DNA of 64,000 nucleotides from positions 134,001 to 198,000 of the forward strand of contig NC_092192.1 in the NCBI RefSeq assembly GCF_043641665.1. The letters run 5' to 3'. Positions 58,615-64,000 of this stretch are shown here, piece by piece (within the stretch, counting starts at the first letter, position 1; each line of letters begins with the position of its first letter). The stretch comes from Enoplosus armatus (lineage: Eukaryota; Chordata; Actinopteri; Centrarchiformes; Enoplosidae). The notes under the pieces are model-generated. The model was not told the DNA's origin, made no database searches, and was given only the letters and a program-made list of their open reading frames with translations. Made by a program: the position numbers and the translations under genes.

Positions 58615-59783
58615 CTGCAGTAAAGACAACTGAAGTCAAAACTAAAGTCTTTACACAACACGAACAGTATTCACATTCCTCTGATTTTCAGAATAAAGGT
58701 CTTGTTAAATTAAAAGAGTTGAAGAGTATGTTTAGAGGTGTGTTTGCTTTGATTGACAGGTGCCTCAGCCAATAGCTACGACGGCATATTATGGCCATTG
58801 TTGGTAAAAAAGTCGGGGGAGTGGGGTAATATTCCAAGAAAAAACTCAGAGATTAAAGTCATACATTTACAAGAAAAAACTTAAATGGTTTTCTTTGTCA
58901 AAGGAACCACATTGCTTTGAAAATAGCTTCTTTTCTTTTTTTTTTACCCACAATGGCCTTGATACGCCATAAATATCAATATTTTAGGTTGACAATCAAA
59001 CTGCAAGCACTTTCTGCTTCCAACTTGTATACAGAGACTCTTATTGTCTGATTCAACAAAATACACTATCACAAACACTAAATATGTCTCTCAGACTCAA
59101 TATAACATCATATTTCTTCCCAACAAGCCACAGAAACAGCTAACATGAGCCATGGCGGCTACCAGCTAACATTACTACTGCAGGTGTAGGTCTACTAACA
59201 GCTACTAACTGGCTAACTAAACATGGTTGATAGGGTTGCTAAGAAAACTCAAACAGTAAACAATACAGTAAAGCATGAACATTTGTCTTAAATCAGCAAA
59301 GCTTACCTGCAACATGTACAAATGCTCTGCTTCCATCTGGTACACATAGATTCTCAGTGGCTCATTAATCCACGGCAGACTTCCTGCATCTAGTCTGCAC
59401 ATGTAACAACACTGACACCTGCTGGTGATTCACTGGTACTGACTAACATTGACGCTGCCTATTAATAACTCTGTCCCCTAAAATGTAACAATAGATTAAA
59501 CACATGTAAACAAATAGGAAACTCCACAAACGTGCAGCCCATTCAGGAAGTTACTTGGTCCAATAAAAAAGTCTAAGTCTAATTCACACATAAGTAATAG
59601 TGTCAGTGTTCCTAAGAGTGTTAGTGTTCCTACCAGTATGCAGATTGGTTGATCAGTGCTCTGATCAATAACCAAATATAATCAAACAGATTTGTTGTGA
59701 AGCTTCATGTGACAGTTGAAGATTCACATCATCGAGTTTCACAATCAGAATGTTTCTGTTGTGAGAAAAAACAAGAAGTGAAA

Positions 59784-59832
<49 letters not shown>

Positions 59833-60150
59833 GGTTTTTGATGGTTTACAGGCTATTAATGGGTTAAATATGTGAAAAGACCTGTATCATGTCCATTAAA
59901 GAAGAACTCCGCACTAAGTTATTTGTTTTGCTCTGTAACATAATCTCATAGATTCTTGTTGACACGTGATGTTAATGCAGGTTTGCTTGCGTCTGTTTGG
60001 ATTTAAAAGTTCAGTTCAGCTGAATTCCATGACTACATACTGATAAACAGCAGGGCTATTACTATGTACTGACACACACAGTGAAAAGCCTCTGGTAGCA
60101 GAGCTGCTAGCTTAGCTACAGCACAGATACCCACCAAGCTCCTGGTCTGA
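58615..60150. other. Upstream of the unidentified gene; no exon placed
   Basis: Mostly unique AT-rich sequence. A frame at 59402-59307 (-) starts MCRLDAGSLPWINEPLR and runs into a good donor (CAG-GTAAGC), but its phase does not fit the acceptor at 58614, so I do not call it an exon. A (GT)n microsatellite lies at about 59789-59830. Confidence 0.4.
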
Positions 60151-60620
60151 AAAGTGAAGCCAATGCTGAAGTGCCTCAAACCTGCATTCTTTCTAATGGC
60201 CAGCAGGTTTATTGATTTATTAGTGCTTGTCTGTCTGTCTGTCTGTCTGCCTGCCGGCCTGTCTTTCTGTCTGTCTGCCTGTCTGTCTGTGTCTCTACGT
60301 CTATCTCTCTCTCTGTCTCTGTCTGTCTGTCTATCTGTCTCTCCCCTTCTCTCTTTCTCCCTCCCTCTCTATGTCTCTCTCTCTCTCTCTCTCTCCAACC
60401 CAACCAGTCAAAGCAGATGATGAGGTGTAGGTAGGCGTGTATAGTGTCCTCGGGTTCTCAGATCCACAGTTCCACCCTCTCGTCCAAATTTGGTCACTTC
60501 TGGTTCCAAAAACACCAAGACGCCAAACTCGAGGCTTCAAATTAGTAGTCCACAAACCAATGGGTGACGTCACGGTGGCTACGTCCACTTCTGTTATACA
60601 GTCTGTGGTACCCGCACAGT
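60151..60620. repeat. Composite repeat: CTGT/CTCT microsatellite plus a dispersed element
   Basis: 60228-60395 is a CTGT/CTCT tract. On each side are phrases of a dispersed fish element: gaagtgcctcaaacctgc before it, and ccaatgggtgacgtcacgg and tatacagtctgtgg after it. The coding-looking frames are microsatellite artefacts. Confidence 0.6.
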
Positions 60621-61362
60621 GACTCTATCAAAGGGACATAAATGATCTTCTAGTGACGGTTGAAGCTCCAGCTGACAGCAGCAGGACTACCAGCTCTGAG
60701 CGCTGGTCTGTCAGTCTCCCTCGTCTCCCCTCACCCTCCACCTGAACATGTGATCACATGTTGCTCCTCACTCAGCACTCTAATAAAACCATGTCCACAA
60801 ATAATTCATATACATGAAAATAATTCTGTTTAATTTCTGTTTATTAAACGACTAAATGATAAATATTATCTAATTATTAAAGGACTGACGTTCTCTTCGT
60901 TTCTAATAATAGATAGTATTCAATTATTAAAGGACTGACTTTCTATTAGTTTCTGATGATGAACGTGTTGGAGGGGACCTTGTCAGTCTGGAGCAAGAAG
61001 TGATGTCACAGTCCTGATCACATTCACATCTGAAGCTAATGACTCAATTATTCAATTAATCATTTGGTCAATAAAACACCAAATAAGAATGAAAAATGTG
61101 AGTCTCAGATTCAGAAAACAGGAAGTCTGAAGAACCTGACAGTTTGATTGATTAATAACTTGAATGATTATTGATTATCAGAACTGTTGTTAGTTTTCAC
61201 TTTGTCGACAGTCTTTATTCAGGGACTGAAAAACATGGAGATAAAAGGTTTTTATACCATGTTTTGTTTTGGAGAAAGTCCTGCAGTTAAGAGGTTTCAG
61301 TGCCGGGGAGGTCGGTATGATGAAACCTCAGAAAGACAGGAAACACATTTTCTACCAGAGAC

Positions 61363-61432
<70 letters not shown>

Positions 61433-61541
61433 AGGAGGGTCTCTTTTCTCCCACTTCCTTGTCTCACTTCTTCTTTGTTGACGACTCTGTGGGAGTGGTG
61501 GAGGAACATGTTTAGATCCACTCCACAACCGTCTCATAGAA

Positions 61542-61580
<39 letters not shown>

Positions 61581-61650
61581 AATCACATGAAGCAGCAGCA
61601 ATTATGGTATAATTATATTCATGTATAACTTACATTGAAATGACCACAGA
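60621..61650. other. Unique sequence with microsatellites before the satellite
   Basis: No exon was recognised. A (CA)n tract (61366-61394) is followed at once by (GT)n (about 61399-61427), forming a potential hairpin. An (AGA)n/GAAGAGG tract lies at 61540-61580. Confidence 0.5.
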
Positions 61651-64000
61651 TAAAGTCCATGAAACAATAATGAGTCCATGAGACAACATTGAGAAGACAT
61701 TGAGTCCACGAGACAACATTGAGAGGACATTGAGTCCATGAGAGGACACTGAGTCCATGAGACCACATTGAGAGGACATTGAGTCCACGAGACAACATTG
61801 AGAGGACATTGAGAGGACATTGAGAGGACATTGAGTCCATGAGACGACACTGAGAGGACACAGTCCGTGAGACGACACTGAGTCCACGAGACAACATTGA
61901 GAGAACATTGAGTCCATGAGACAACACTGAGTCCACGAGACAACATTAAGAGGACATTGAGTCCATGAGACAACACTGAGTCCATCGGACAACACTGAGT
62001 CCATTAGACGGCACTGGGTCCATGAGATGACACTGAGTCTATGAGAGGACACTGTGAGGACATTGAGTCCATGAGAGGACACTGTGAGGACACTGAGTCC
62101 ATGAGACAACATTGAGAGGACACTGAGTCCACGAGACAACATTGAGAGAACATTGAGTCCACGAGACAACATTGAGAGGACATTGAGAGGACATTGAGTC
62201 CATGAGACGACACTGAGAGGACACAGTCCGTGAGATGACACTGAGTCCACGAGACAACATTGAGAGAACATTGAGTCCACGAGACAACATTGAGAGGACA
62301 TTGAGAGGACATTGAGTCCATGAGACAACACTGAGAGGACACAGTCCGTGAGATGACACTGAGTCCACGAGACAACATTGAGAGAACATTGAGTCCATGA
62401 GACAACACTGAGTCCATGAGACAACATTAAGAGGACATTGAGTCCATGAGACAACACTGAGTCCATCGGACAACACTGAGTCCATTAGACGGCACTGGGT
62501 CCATGAGATGACACTGAGTCTATGAGAGGACACTGTGAGGACATTGAGTCCATGAGAGGACACTGTGAGGACACTGAGTCCATGAGACAACATTGAGAGG
62601 ACATTGAGTCCATGAGACAACATTGAGAGGACATTGAGTCCATGAGACAACACTGAGTCCATGGGACAACACTGAGTCCATGAGACCACGTAGAGTCCAT
62701 GAAACCACACTGAGAGGACATTGAGTCCATGAGAGGACACTGTGAGGACACTGAGTCCATGAGACAACACTGAGTCCATCGGACAACACTGAGTCCATTA
62801 GACGGCACTGGGTCCATGAGATGACACTGAGTCTATGAGAGGACACTGTGAGGACATTGAGTCCATGAGAGGACACTGTGAGGACACTGAGTCCATGAGA
62901 CAACATTGAGAGGACATTGAGTCCATGAGACAACACTGAGTCCATGGGACAACACTGAGTCCATGAGACCACGCAGAGTCCATGAAACCACACTGAGAGG
63001 ACATTGAGTCCATGAGAGGACACTGTGAGGACACTGAGTCCATGAGACAATACTGAGTCCATGAGACGACAATGAGACCATGAGACGACACTGTGTCCAT
63101 GAGACAACATTGAGTTTATGAGACGACACTGAGTCCATGAGACGACACTGAGTCCATCGGACAACACTGAGTCCATTAGATGGCACTGAGTCCATGAGAT
63201 GACACTGAGTCTATGAGAGGACACTGTGAGGACACTGAGTCCATGAGACAATACTGAGTCCATGAGACAATATTGAGTCCATGAGACAATACTGAGTCCA
63301 TGAGACAATATTGAGTCCATGAGACGACACTGAGTCCATGAGACGACACTGAGTTTATGAGACGACACTGAGTCCATGAGACAACATTGAGAGGACATTG
63401 AGTCCATGAGACGACACTGAGTCCATGAGACAACACTGAGACCATGAGACGACACTGTGTCCATGAGACAACATTGAGTCCATGAGACGACACTGAGACC
63501 ATGAGACGACACCGTGAGGACACGGAGAGGACACTGAGTCCATTAGACAACATTGAGAGGACATTGAGTCCATGAGACGACACTGAGTCCATGAGACAAC
63601 ACTGAGACCATGAGACGACACTGTGTCCATGAGACAACATTGAGTCCATGAGACGACACTGAGTCCATGAGAGGACACTGTGAGGACACGGAGAGGACAC
63701 TGAGTCCATTAGACAACATTGAGAGGACATTGAGTCCATGAGACAACACTGAGTCCATTAGACGACACTGAGACCATGAGACGACACTGTGTCCATGAGA
63801 CAACATTGAGAGGACATTGAGTCCATGAGACGACACTGAGTCCATGAGACAACACTGAGACCATGAGACGACACTGTGTCCATGAGACAACATTGAGTCC
63901 ATGAGACGACACTGAGACCATGAGACGACACCGTGAGGACACGGAGAGGACACTGAGTCCATGAGACAACACTGAGACCATGAGACGACACTGTGTCCAT
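61651..64000. repeat. Short-period satellite of 19-bp and 11-bp units, continuing past the right edge
   Basis: The array mixes a 19-bp unit (actgagtccatgagacgac and variants) with 11-bp units (attgagaggac, actgtgaggac). Higher-order copies are visible: the block beginning tccatcggacaacactgag recurs at 61981, 62462, 62775 and 63153. The minus strand is open in several overlapping frames over hundreds of codons, encoding MDSVSSHGL-like repeats. That is what a stop-poor short repeat gives and is not treated as coding. Confidence 0.93.

Noticed and set aside
59307..59402. Possible first exon MCRLDAGSLPWINE with a good donor
   Set aside because: Its phase does not match the acceptor at 58614, and no other partner exon was found.
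61630..63981. Long minus-strand open frames (up to 330 codons) with MDSVSSHGL repeats
   Set aside because: They occur in overlapping frames of a short stop-poor satellite, have no splice sites or domain, and all encode the same repetitive peptide.

Overview
The window is nuclear DNA from a vertebrate, almost certainly a teleost fish. It holds large intron-rich genes with GT-AG splice sites and no operons. The space between exons is filled with fish-type non-LTR retrotransposons (L2/CR1/Rex1-like, RTE-like and I-like with RNase H), hAT-like and other TIR elements, microsatellites and minisatellites. Exon boundaries were read by eye from splice signals, reading-frame phase and recalled human family members; no alignment was run.

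Layout. 1-1198 (-): first three coding exons of dck (deoxycytidine kinase), running off the left edge. 3995-6557 (+): complete pfdn1 (prefoldin subunit 1), divergent from dck. 8163-10036 (-): complete ttc1 (tetratricopeptide repeat protein 1), with a probable non-coding first exon near 11.9 kb. 14580-32716 (-): complete tmprss15 (enteropeptidase), 27 coding exons giving 1045 codons before the stop, in the order TM-SEA-LDLRA-CUB-MAM-CUB-LDLRA-SRCR-S1 protease. 39407-55555 (-): csf1r-like receptor tyrosine kinase, 21 coding exons from Ig domain 1 to the C-terminus; the signal-peptide exon was not found. 56437-58614 (-): the last two exons of a coiled-coil gene I do not recognise, with a degenerate THAP-like ORF on the other strand inside its intron. 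61651-64000: a short-period satellite running off the right edge.

The genes do not form a pathway: dck is in nucleotide salvage, pfdn1 and ttc1 serve protein folding, tmprss15 activates trypsinogen in the gut, and csf1r controls macrophages and pigment cells. In human the relatives lie on 4q (DCK), 5q (PFDN1, TTC1, CSF1R) and 21q (TMPRSS15), so the block is a rearranged chromosome segment.

The most unusual signal is in the SRCR part of tmprss15. The last 46 nt of one coding exon, with its 5' splice site, has been amplified into about 40 tandem copies that fill almost the whole following intron. The next intron holds three older diverged copies of the next exon's end and donor. A decayed exon-end-plus-donor copy also occurs in the unidentified gene near 57 kb. 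Separately, csf1r has an in-frame 45-nt repeat in Ig domain 4 that adds a ladder of N-glycosylation sequons.
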